NCBI GenBank assembly: GCA_027919835.1
Contig: JANVFP010000017.1
Span: 620,001-684,000 of the forward strand
Direction of reading: 5' to 3'
DNA from: Lentinula raphanica
Taxonomy: Eukaryota > Basidiomycota > Agaricomycetes > Agaricales > Omphalotaceae
Length of the DNA: 64,000 nt
In this document: one piece after another, positions 34,560-44,919 of the stretch
Numbering within the stretch: the first letter of the stretch is position 1
Layout: the number at the start of each line of letters is the position of its first letter
The notes under the pieces: generated by a model
The model's database searches: none
What the model was told of the DNA's origin: nothing
What the model saw: the letters and a program-made list of their open reading frames with translations, nothing else
Made by a program: the position numbers and the translations under genes

Positions 34560-36200
34560 CGAACACCATCTCTCTCAGTCTCTCTATTCGTCCACACGGA
34601 GTCCCTTAGCCTCGAGCCGATCTCGCAAAAACGTCTTGGTGGCTTTGTGATTAGATGTTGCACCCGGCGCCGCCATCCAAACCAGTGCAAACCATCCACG
34701 ACGAACTCGTCCATCCCTACCGAACCCGTCACCAAACCACACCGAACCACACCGACCAGGAACACGAGGAACTCGACCTACATCGCCGAACTTCGTCCCG
34801 GATCGGAAGACCTGGTTTCCCGGTGGGTCATGCATCATGGCCAGTGAATACTATGTGTGTTGCAGCACAAACAAGACCATCTCGTGTGTGTGTTTTTTTT
34901 TGCCGGGGACGTTGATGCTCGGGGCGACTACGGTGGGAGCTGTGGAATCTGTGGGAGCTGTGGGAGGGGTGGGAGGGGTGGAGAAGAACGCGGGAAGAAT
35001 GTAGTATCGATTCCACCGCAGCCGGGTGAGTTGACTCCCGAGGGAAAGAGAGATTGGTAGACGGGGGTGAGGTGAGGTTGTTGGAGACTATGGCTTACGC
35101 ACGAGACTGTGACGTTACGTTTCAAGTTGTGCTGGTCTTTTGCCAGAGGGATTATCATGATGGCTTACATACCCAACTCCCTCGGGATGTTGCCCATTGT
35201 ATACAGCGGGCTTGCACCTGAGATGGCGATGTTCCGGACTACTACAAAGACGATGACAAGGAGGACTCAACGAAGACCGAGACTCGGACGAGGGAGTGGT
35301 ATATCAAGAACTCGAGGTAAGCGAATGACTTTTCTTCCTCTTCATCAATCATAATATCCGTCCCTGTTCTTACTCCATTACCCAACACTCAAAAGACCAG
35401 GCGGACCCTCGTCATACGACGCACGATACATGCTTCGGTACGTACCCTACCCTACCCTACCCTAACCCCTACCTACTTTCACCACACAACGATATCCTGG
35501 TCCAACGAAACATGATAATCCGCGTGGGCTAACAACCAAACTACATATAAGTACTCAATTTCCTTGGTGTCTTAGACCAGAAACCGTCGAATCCCTATTC
35601 ATAGCCTGGCGACTCACCGGGGACATTCGTTATCGAACCTACGCCTGGGAGATATTAGGGGATCTTCACCTCGATTGAGAAGCACGCGAGGGTCCCCGGA
35701 GAAGGATACGCCACGGTGTTGGATGTGGATACGGTTCCGGTGGAATGGGATGATAAGCAGGAGATGTTTTTCTTGGTGAGTAAGGATTAATCAGGACTCA
35801 GTACTCAGTACTCAGGAGGGACATCTTTCTTTCTTCCTTTGTGCGAGCTGAGCATGATGGGCATCATGCGGTGACTTAGTACTGAGTACTCTATCTTGGT
35901 TCAACAGAGTGAGACGTTGAAGTATCTGTATTTGATCTTTTCTGAATCGTCGTTGTTGCCTTTACAAGGTGAGCATTAGTGACAGTTCAGTGATGGTTAT
36001 TCACTGGAATGGATTTGCTTATCGATCGAATTGTAGATATCGTGTTCAACACCGAGATTTGTCTAGTTCCTTCAACCTTGCGCAAGTCCGTGGATTCGAG
36101 AAATTTTGATACTCATTCGAATCTTATTAGGCCCATCCTCTGCCGGTGTTTGCTCCTACAATCAAGCCTCGGTTCTCGATCTAGGGTAAAGATGAAGTGG
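34560..36200 (+). pseudogene. GH47 alpha-mannosidase copy, plus strand, broken
   Basis: This is the reverse-oriented counterpart of the 3' half of the intact GH47 gene. Recognisable blocks include LAPEMAMFRTT, ETVESLFIAWRLTGDIRYR-like sequence near 35585, and the DIVFNTE terminus near 36040. Multiple indels and early stops break every frame. The 5' half is missing; the relic begins just after the Rcf1 3' end. Confidence 0.75.
35444..35470. repeat. short interstitial telomere-like tract
   Basis: Several consecutive CCCTA units end in CCCTAACCCC, within an intron-like part of the GH47 relic. The fungal telomere unit is TTAGGG. The intact GH47 gene has no such tract at the matching place. Confidence 0.5.
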
Positions 36201-36729
36201 GAATGGTCGATGACGATGTTCACCGTGGTGGAAGCGGAGAGGATGGAGAGGATGGAGAGATATTTGTTGTTCTGATTTTATTATTGCTTGTTCGTTGTTT
36301 GCGCAGGACCCAGATCTAACGAGGACGGATACATAGTATCGGTGATACTATATGGATGATTTTCGTAAGTAGCTGCATGTTGTACAAGGTTGTACAAAGT
36401 ATTCACTTCAGGCTGTTGGCCATGGTCGTCGTTGCCGAATGTTTTTTTTTCTCCAAACCCGAGCTCCTCTATCGAAAGTAGCTATAGGATGAGATGTTTT
36501 GACAAATACCAACGCAGATGTGCTGTGTATTGTACCCATTAGTATGTACTATGTACATACTGCAAGATTCGAGAAACTTTGGCGCACTGAATCTTAAAGC
36601 TTAATGGCTCAGGGAGCTCATGCACATGGGCCATGGCTATGCATTCGATTCAAAAAGTCGAAACTTGAGGGAAATATTTGGTTTCGTCGGCCCTGGTTGT
36701 GATTTATGAATTCATGGGGGGGTAGGACC

Positions 36730-38407
36730 CCAAAACGCTCTTTTCGCTCCTACTACCTTCATCTGGTACCGCAGAAAAAAAAATCGCTGGTCGACCCATA
36801 TAACTTACAACTCACCACCGTTTTACTCTGAAGCTTCGCCGGCGAAGCGAATCATTCAAGAACTCATACGATTAACCACATTCCCTTTGACTGACAGTGG
36901 GTTATTTACTGCTCCTCTGTGGTTACTGGGCGAACTACTAAGAAGGCTACTGCCTTTTTGCCTCTTTTTGCAGTCTCGCATCACAAAAGGATTCGAAAAG
37001 ACCATGTATCTGCTATCGCGGCGATCCCTCACTTCTGGTCCTGGTTTTCTCCAGAACTGTGTTCTCCTCTCGATCCTCCTTTCGACTGCATTCGCGAATG
37101 TGGGCACTGCTATTCCGATCGATGACAACGACTCCAAGCCTAAGGCCAACGACTTGGAGCCTGAGGTGCAAGAAGCTCAGAACTGTCAGTCTACTCTATC
37201 CTCTGACATGATATACAGCTGGCTAAGTTTGATACTAGATTATGAAGCATACGTTCATCTGACTCGCTATGATGAGACGGGAAGACCAATCACGACTCTT
37301 CTCCTCGATTGGGATAATGAACAATGGGGTCTCGGTATCGGTTCTCGCGAAAAACGTACTGAATTCATCGACAATCCGAGTTCGCCTGGCGAGCTTATCA
37401 GAAGGGAAGTCACATCCCGAAAATCCACAGGCAACAGAGGGTTGGTAGGAATCATTCGATTTAAATTCAAAGTTGGAGACAAAGAGTCCGAGGAATCGAA
37501 GTCCAGGAAAATGAGGTCCCACAACACCGAGGTCGTGTCTGCCAAGGAAAGGCTTTTCATGGGGATCATGGCCCTTCCACCTAAATCCAATCGTTTTGAA
37601 TCAAACATCCAGATCAAGCGATATCTCGAAGGATCCTTGAAGCTCGAGAACTTTCCCCTTCCCGATCTCGAATTCAAACCTTACCCGGACGATCCTTGGG
37701 AGAGGATATATAGAGCCATGGAAGGACCGGCACAGAATGACGTTGATGTGAAAGAGGTTAACGACTGGACAAAACCCGCTGAGAATTCTGATGCTTTGAA
37801 GTACGTTCGAAGGATGCGGAAAAACCACCGGAACAGACCGGTCAGAGATTCAAGGAGGAAGGGTACGGATCGGACTCAGCTCTCAGCGCCAGATTCATCT
37901 CCCGAAAGGATAGCGACTTCAGATCCACCCTCGACCAATGAACCAATTTCGGCCTTGGAGGCTTCCCACATACTGTATCATATGGCCAATGGAGATAGTT
38001 CAGTTGCCGCATCAGGCTCGAACCTCGCAGTTATGGATCCACAGCAGCGGAATGTAGACTCTGATACTATGGGCCGTAGTAGCTGATACAGTTGGTGAGT
38101 GGTTTCTTCTTCGAGACTTGCGTCGAACAGATGACTCATCCATCGAAGTGTTTGCTTTGTCACTGAGTATTCGAGTATGATCTGTCGAGGAGCCAGGACA
38201 CCGGACGCTGTGTAGGCATGGCTTGATTCTCGAATGGACGTCTGTTACTGACACTCGTTAGGGCCTAGTAGATGAATCCACAACTTGTCACATACCTCCG
38301 TTATATTTATCATGTACTTATCCGCGATCCCTACTCATCCCTCTATCTTATGTTGCCTCTGATGCCTGGTATGCCAAGTCATGAGTTATGAATTATACTC
38401 TTCCAAC
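36730..38407 (+). repeat. right arm of the inverted duplication
   Basis: The reverse complement of 28047-29660, with the secreted-protein copy B and both flanks. The arms differ by scattered substitutions and small indels, including a few extra codons in copy B. Confidence 0.75.
37004..38086 (+). CDS. secreted protein of unknown family, copy B
   Basis: A single-exon frame of 360 residues, close paralogue of copy A in opposite orientation. The signal peptide is again clear (VLLSILLSTAFANVGTA, then IPIDD). The shared blocks GLGIGSREKRTEFIDNPSS, IQIKRYLEGSLKLENFPLPD and DDPWERIYRAMEGP are kept. Differences cluster in the linker after the signal peptide and in the basic C-terminal third. Both copies are open, so both may be expressed. 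I recognise no domain; secretion and lineage-specific duplication would fit an effector-like or cell-surface role, which is inference. Confidence 0.75.
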   Translation: MYLLSRRSLTSGPGFLQNCVLLSILLSTAFANVGTAIPIDDNDSKPKANDLEPEVQEAQNCQSTLSSDMIYSWLSLILDYEAYVHLTRYDETGRPITTLLLDWDNEQWGLGIGSREKRTEFIDNPSSPGELIRREVTSRKSTGNRGLVGIIRFKFKVGDKESEESKSRKMRSHNTEVVSAKERLFMGIMALPPKSNRFESNIQIKRYLEGSLKLENFPLPDLEFKPYPDDPWERIYRAMEGPAQNDVDVKEVNDWTKPAENSDALKYVRRMRKNHRNRPVRDSRRKGTDRTQLSAPDSSPERIATSDPPSTNEPISALEASHILYHMANGDSSVAASGSNLAVMDPQQRNVDSDTMGRSS

Positions 38408-38519
38408 ATGGATAGAGAGATCATACTAGTACTCTGTATTCTGATTTGACTGGTGGGTCGTTCATAAGTTCAGAACTCGATATACAGTCGATCTTCGTAG
38501 TGGTATGGTGTACAAGGTA

Positions 38520-39055
38520 TCAACTTCGGAATGATTTACCCCAGCAGCAACCCCACAGGCTTAGTAGGAATTATTTGTTTCAATGGTCCAGCGACGGACA
38601 GGGACGCTCTTGACAAGGGAATCGAAGCGCTTCCACCTGCGAATAATCAATTCGAGGCCATCATCCAGATCAAACGATATCTCGAAGGATCTTTGAAGCT
38701 CGAGAAGTTCCCCCGTCCCAATCTTGAATTCGTACCTTCGCCGGAAGATCCTTGGGAGAAATTATATTAAGCAATGGTAGGACAGGAGCAGAACGACGAT
38801 GATTTGAAGGCACAAGATAGGGAGTGGGCAAAACCCGCTAAGAATTCCAAAGCTTGGAAGTTGCTTCAACAAACACGGAACAAGAAAAGAAAGAAGATGG
38901 AGGAGGCGAAGGAGAAGGAAAAGGAAAAGGAGGAGGAAGAGGAAGAGGAGGAGAAGAAGAAGAAGGGTATCGAGTCGGAGTTGCGGGCTTCATCTGAAAG
39001 GATACCGACAAGTTCGAATCCACCCTCGGTCACGAAGGTGGGCAACTGTAAATAG
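38520..39055 (+). pseudogene. third, decayed copy of the secreted-protein family
   Basis: Two open pieces (38531-38770 and 38774-39055) match the central and C-terminal parts of copies A and B: GLVGIICF, IQIKRYLEGSLKLEKFPRPN and DPWEKLY. A stop follows where the others read DDPWERIYRAMEG. The second piece has an expanded Lys/Glu tract near 38900-38970 that the intact copies lack. The signal peptide region is missing. Confidence 0.7.
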
Positions 39056-39146
39056 GCGCGCGCTTACGAGCCTTATTTGTCTTAGCCCTAAGCCCATCAT
39101 TCAAAGGTGACTGGAGTCTGGAGTACTGAAGCTGAGGTTTAGATTC

Positions 39147-40095
39147 ATGAAGGTCAACCATAGGACTTTTATAGTGTCAGGAGGGTCAGTCTATCCCTTA
39201 GCATGATGTAGTCAAAACGTTTAAACTCACATCTCTTATCTCGTAGTTCGTCCGGTTTGGGGCTGGCAACCGTTCAAATGCTCGTAGAAGCCCAAGCCTA
39301 CGTGTCCATCCTCGACCTTTCACCTCCTCCGTCGAACATAACAGGCTCACGAACCCAATACTATCGAACCGATATTACTGCTGTCGCTGAGGTCGAGAAG
39401 GCTATCGAAGATACTGTCAGTTGGACGAAGCAAACCAAGGCTATCCTCGGAGGTGTTATCAATTGTGCTGGAGTGGGCGCAGGAGCCAAGATCATCGATG
39501 CACAGAACGAGCCACACTCTCTAGATCTCTGGAACTTTATCCTAGCGGTAAATCTGACGGGAACATTCAACCTTACGCGCCTGGCTCTCAAGCACATGGT
39601 TCATAATGAACCTGAGGAAGGTCAAGATGGAGAACGCGGCGTGATTATACTTGTATCGAGCTCCGCTGCGGTATGTGATACATCACCGTTCAATGACATG
39701 GACGCTGATCACTGCTCAGTTCGAAGGTCAACCAGGACAAGCAGCATATTCTGCCACCAAAGGAGCCCTTCGTTCTATGGCTTTACCACTCGCTCGTGAC
39801 TTGTCTCGCCACTCTATACGCGTTATGGCGATCGCCCCAAATATGTTTGTGAGCAGTATGACTGACAAGCTACCCTTGAAAGCTCGACGAAGCCTCGAGA
39901 ACGACCTGGTCTATCCAAAGCGATTCGGACAGCCGGAAGAGTTCGCGGAGACCGTCAAGTGGATACTGGAATGTGCATATGTAAACGGGGAAACTATACG
40001 ATTAAGTGGTGCGCTTTGTGCAATTGTGTTGACTGTACATTTTCTCAACAATCTCTTACTCCGCAGGCGCGAGCAGAATGCCAGCAAAGATGTAA
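39147..40095 (+). CDS. short-chain dehydrogenase, 3-hydroxyacyl-CoA dehydrogenase type 2-like, copy 1
   Basis: An NAD(P)-dependent oxidoreductase of the SDR fold, closest in style to HSD10/HSD17B10. Four exons (39147-39184, 39247-39670, 39720-40008, 40067-40095) join in phase to about 259 residues. The cofactor motif is SGGSSGLGLAT. The acidic residue after strand 2 (ILDLS) suggests NAD preference. The NAG motif is NCAGVG, the catalytic Ser is in LVSSSAA and the catalytic Tyr/Lys are in AYSATKGA. The C-terminus is YVNGETIRLSGASRMPAKM. It is the first of a tandem pair with the gene at 41 kb. Confidence 0.88.
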
Positions 40096-41054
40096 ATCTG
40101 TTAGGACTATTCATCGATGAAACATTTCCCGTATTACCACGAATGCTATACCTCTCCTGCGAGCCCGAACAACATCCCGGTGCTCAATTGTTCTCAAATG
40201 TTTTTCAAATCGTTGAACCCTGTCCACAGCAACTAATTTGACTATGTAGTGGAGTAGTAAGCCAAGGTGCGGGAAAGGTCGATTAAAGGGTGTGTCGGGG
40301 TGTGTTTAGCGACTGTCCTGGGTCCAGCACTGCGACTTGAAATATCTCATGTCCGGCTTTTTATCCGGTTTTCCTCTCGACCCGTTCCACCAAAGATGCT
40401 GCACAGTGCGGACCGAGTAGGTATCAATTCAGTCAGTGGTCCTTGATTGAACAGATTCGCATTCCTCTTTCGCCATCATGAACTGAATGGTATGCAGAGT
40501 TGGATCTAGTTGGATTTGGATCGAATTTGGATAACCGCAGTAAGGCGTCTAATCTCGTCTAATGCGTACGAGATCACCTCTATTCACCTGCTAATATTTT
40601 CCACAGATCTTCCACACCAAGCAGAACTTGCGATTTTTCAGATCGGGATGCAGTCCTCAGTGGTCAGCATGATTCTCTTCGCCAGCTCCTTTCGCGTGCC
40701 GACAAGGTGAGTATGTTGTTATCATGCAATAACCTTCAGCGCGTTATTTACTATTGACCTTTGTTTCTGCGATTCCGAAGTAGAAACCTCAGAAGCTGGC
40801 CAATTTCGAACATCGGAACCAAGGCAACCCCGACGCGGATCTGTTTGATGTTCATCTGTGCCTTTTCGCGATGGCTTCTTCCTTCAACTCCACAACTTGT
40901 CTCTTGACCACCACCACTAAAAGTAAGACGTTCATTTGCTTTTAGGTTGGTTCCTTCCCCACTTCGACTTGCTGTACAATGTCTTACTCCTCTCTGCTGC
41001 AGTCTTCACAGTCATTGGAATACTCGCTCTCGATTTCGTTCGTCGTTGTATACC
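40096..41054 (+). other. inter-SDR gap with weak coding signal
   Basis: Three stretches on the plus strand read like protein between good splice sites. One is near 40606-40710 (RDAVLSGQHDSLRQLLSRADK). Another is near 40783-40920 (KPQKLANFEHRNQGNPDADL). The third is near 40945-41060 (HFDLLYNVLLLSAAVFTVIG, hydrophobic). The first two join in phase. The last would need an unusually short intron, and I found no start codon. It could be a small membrane-protein gene or a relic. Confidence 0.3.
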
Positions 41055-42336
41055 ATGAAGATATCAAACCGCACCTTTGTCGTATCTGGCGGGTGAGTAT
41101 CGCAGAGTGTCCCTTCTGAGTACAAACTGGAGAATTTATGATATTTCGTGGCTCTTTCGAACATCACAGGTCTTCAGGGCTAGGCCTTGCCACAGTCAAA
41201 GATCTCCTCCACGGACATGCCTATGTCGCCGTTCTGGATCTATCACCCCTTCCACCCGGGTTCGCGACCGACGAAGAAGGATCATCGGACAACGTCAAAC
41301 AAGCACGCTTGCTCTTTGTCAAAACAGACGTCACGAGAGAGGACGAAGTGGAGTACGCCGTGGATAGGGTTGTGGATTGGTCCAAGTCCACTGGAGCACA
41401 TCTAGGAGGGGTGATAAACGGCGCTGGAACAGCTGCCGCCGAGCTGGTACGCATCTCTTTCCATAAATCCGACTGATCTGGTTGAAGTGGACGGTAGTAT
41501 CACTATGATTCATCATGCATCACCCTTGCTTTTTTCCCCTTTGATCCATATAGACGATTAACCGTAGAGGACAACCACATTCAACGCGCACCTGGGATCA
41601 TGTACTCGGAGTAAACCTGACCGGAACGTTTCATCTGACGCGGATTGTGGCAAAACATTTGGTTACTGTTCCGAGGGAATATGAGCTGCCTAAGGCAGAA
41701 GGGGATATAGTAGGGAAGGACGATGCAACTGTAACAGATGGTGAGCGGGGTGTTATCATAATGGTTGCGAGCACGGTGGCAGTAAGTTTTTTCTGTAATT
41801 CAACTGCAATGAAGACTTGCTGATTTTTGATTGTTAATACTTGATGTCTATCCTAGTACGAAGGGCAAGCTGGTCAAATCGCATACGCAGCGTCCAAAGG
41901 CGCTATTCGATCAATGACATTGCCTATGGCTAGAGATATGTCACGATACGGAGTGAGAGTGGTTTCGATAGCCCCTGGACCTTTCAAAACGCCTATGACA
42001 GGTATGTCCTTCCATACTTGCATTCTGTCGGTCATATCTATTACGGGTCTCCTTGGACTTCCTGCCGGCACTACATCCGACCACTCGCCGGACGCAACTC
42101 CCTGTGGTATTCTTCATGTCGAGGTTTCCATATGCTCATCGTTTTTCTGCATCCCCCCAGGCCAATTTTCGCGTACGATGACAGACAGACTAGAGAAGGA
42201 AGCCGTGTTGTTCCCAAAGAGATACGGGACGCCAGACGAGTTTGCGGCGACAGTCAGGTGGATTTTAGAGTGCTCATATGTCAATGGAGAGACGTTGAAG
42301 TTGACGGGTGGGGCACGGGTTCCTGCGATGCTATAG
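41055..42336 (+). CDS. short-chain dehydrogenase, copy 2
   Basis: Tandem paralogue of the SDR at 39 kb. Five exons (41055-41092, 41170-41446, 41553-41781, 41857-42001, 42161-42336) join in phase to about 287 residues. The start MKISNRTFVVSGG and the position of the first intron match copy 1. Motifs are SGGSSGLGLAT, VLDLS, NGAGTA, a Ser in MVASTVA, and AYAASKGA with catalytic Tyr and Lys. It has an extra 20-odd residue loop (VPREYELPKAEGD). The C-terminus is VNGETLKLTGGARVPAML. Different intron numbers show the two have been separate for some time. Confidence 0.88.
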
Positions 42337-42543
42337 ATATGTGACGGGCTTTCTTCTAGATTTCGAAAGACATTGATACGTTAGAGAGCTAAGCCTAGTA
42401 GAAAATGTAGTTTCGAGTCTCGAGCACCTGTCGACACTCAGTGAGTACGCGTCACCTCAGGCTGGAATCGGACCGCGTCGCGTTTTTCCCTTCCATGTGA
42501 TACGTGGTATGACTCATCAATATCCTCTTCACCCTCAACTTCC

Positions 42544-43195
42544 ATGCTTCCCTCAAGACTCTATCGCAATGTAGGAATTCCTCCGCCTCTCAGGAGCCTC
42601 TTGCATCCACATCCATCCCTTCCACCTAGTATCCGCCTTCAGCTTCGTCTCCGGCTGGGTGTTTTCTCAAATACAGCCGTGAATACGTTAAAAGCATATT
42701 CTACCTCCTCGCCTTCTAGTTCAAGTGAATCCTCACCTGCAAGAGGGTCGGAAACGGAGACAGAGACGAATTCTGGCGCTGCTTCTTCACCTTCACCTTC
42801 ATCTTCCTCGGCCTCCTCGCGAACAGTCACATCTCAGGCTTTGCCTGAGAAGATGGAACCACGGATGTCAATTACTTTCACTTGCACTGTGCCGGAGTGT
42901 GGGACAAGGTCAACCCATGAGTTTGCAAAAAGGTCGTATGAACGAGGAATAGTGCTCGTAGAATGTCCAGGGTGTCATAATAGGTGTGACGTTGTGCTCT
43001 TACTACCTTTCCTTGCAACTCATATACGTGTATCATCGTAGGCATTTAATTGCAGACCATCTGGGCTGGTTCAAAGAGAGCACTGAAGAAGGCAAGCTCA
43101 AAACAGTAGAGGACCTTCTCCGTGCCCGAGGAGAAAAGATTAGACGAGGACACGTTGATATGTCTGGTGGAGTTGTTGAGTATACGCCCGAATGA
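42544..43195 (+). CDS. ZIM17: Zim17/Tim15, DNL-type zinc finger, mitochondrial Hsp70 escort
   Basis: Zim17 keeps mitochondrial Hsp70 soluble and supports protein import and Fe-S assembly. Two exons (42544-42983 and 43042-43195) join in phase to 197 residues. The first 60 residues are Arg/Leu-rich with no acidic residues, a presequence. A Ser/Thr-rich linker follows. The zinc-finger domain has CTVPECGTRS and ECPGCHNRH, the four metal-binding Cys, then DHLGWF and the HLIAD block. Its 3' end faces Grx5, 163 bp away. Confidence 0.9.
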
Positions 43196-43358
43196 ACTCA
43201 TTCATGATGAAGGGGATCATTCTATGTATAGGTGAGCATAGGTGCTAAGAATACAAGGCATAGTCTGGTTCTAAGAGAAGATGCGACAGCTACTAATTGA
43301 GATCGATTCGAAAACAGCTTCCGGCTCAACTAAATCTACCAGCTCCCCGGTTGATGTT

Positions 43359-44011
43359 TTATGCTGCTGAAGGTTGTGCCTCAAGTGATTCTTCGACCTT
43401 GGGAATGATGTCGTTTTTGACCAAGAGGTTTTCGAGCTCTCCGGATTGGTGCACTAGTTAGAAAAGTAGTCGTTTAGTTTAGCACATACTATAATATGAC
43501 AGAAGAATATCACTACTCACTCCCTAGTAGGATGTCGCATCCACCGATGAATTCGCCATTCACATATAGCTGAGGTATTGTCGGCCAGTCTCTGTATGAT
43601 TGTATTCGTTTCAGATGTCGGTCCTTCAACGCCTTGGAATTACTCACGAGAACTCCTTGATCCCACTCCTCAGTTCATCATCAGCAAGAACGTTGTATGT
43701 CTTCATCTTCTCCGGGGGTACACCATGCAGATCCAGCACTTGTACAGCAGCCCTGGAAAACCCGCACTCTGGAAGACTCGGTGTTCCTTTCATGAAGAGA
43801 ACCAGTGGACTTGATTTGACTGCATTCTGAATCTGTGCACGGGCTTCTTGAGTAAGATGACGAACGGCGAGAACACGGCTGGCGGTGAGGGTTTTGGCAG
43901 CGGAGGGGCGGAGAGAAAATATCTTTGAGGTCAGGGAGAGGTCAGTTAGCGAAAGCAGTCATCGACAGTAGATTGAGGACTCACAGGTGAACGCAAAGAT
44001 GCTCTGAACAT
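43359..44011 (-). CDS. GRX5: monothiol glutaredoxin, mitochondrial Grx5 type
   Basis: Grx5 carries Fe-S clusters in mitochondria. Four exons (43985-44011, 43648-43922, 43521-43591, 43359-43453) join in phase to about 155 residues. The N-terminus (MFRASLRSP, then [23 protein letters not shown]) is a basic presequence. The active site is PECGFSR with a single Cys. [20 protein letters not shown] holds the TIP and GG(C)D glutathione contacts. It converges with Zim17, another factor tied to mitochondrial Fe-S assembly and import. Confidence 0.93.
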
Positions 44012-44187
44012 TGTGGAAGTGGTGAGAGTTGTAAGTATTGTCCGAGCCCGAGTCGGCGGCGCGGTCTCGATGAATCAGACGATGGTCGGATGATGTAATG
44101 CTTTGTCATCAAAAGTCACGCCAATTAGCCTCTCTCTAATAAAGCCTTCAACGTTGTCAACGTTCTCCGAGAAACTGAGCTCTATCA

Positions 44188-44513
44188 ATGATCATAGTCC
44201 TTCTGGTCCCTGGATGCGTTCTACTTCTTGGTACTGGCCACTACACTGGGAACATATCGCTGCGATGACTAGGTAGCCTTCCTGATTCTGATTGGCAGAT
44301 ACTCGTTCCCTGTCTCCTCAAATACTCGCGCTCACGATCTCTGTCATTCGGACCAGTTTGCGTGGACGCATGACCCCATTGAAAGCTATGAATAGAGCGA
44401 GGATTCCTCAAGCTGTCAAAGCCACTGACCTGTCTCTGCCGCCTTTGAATTTCTGGGACGTGTGTATCCAAAAGGGTTTTGGTAACAAAAGCTTCGCGAC
44501 TGAAGATTGAGTT
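44188..44513 (+). CDS. possible small protein (about 86 aa), doubtful
   Basis: Two exons can be joined in phase: a hydrophobic start MIIVLLVPGCVLLL (44188-44230) and a second exon from 44301 reading RMTPLKAMNRARIPQAVK and NFWDVCIQKGFG, ending at 44513. It is divergent from Grx5. Codon use is plausible, but I recognise no family. Confidence 0.3.
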
Positions 44514-44919
44514 GCAAATGCCATAGGCTGACGCGTCGTCTTCAAACCTCGACTTATGGTTCAAACCCTATCTATTCTATCAATCAGTCTACGCGTGCTC
44601 TTTTCGCTGGCTTAGTAGGAAAATCCGACTCACCAGGAAAACTCAGCTTACAGCCCTTATATAAACTTCGTTGCGAGTCTCTAGTGCGGGGTTTCTTTCA
44701 GTGAGTAATCTCTCTGTAGTTATGTTTAGCCGGATCGCCGAGATAACCCATTACCAGAGTTCGTACTGCAATTCTTTTAGTATTCGCTTCAGAAGACCTC
44801 AGGCAGATTACGAGTACCTATTTGCATCATAACGCCTATAAAATTCGTCTTCCATCTGAACATCCAATACTTACCCTGCAATATCTTCAACAAACATACT
44901 CGCGTTGTCTCTTCAGAAG

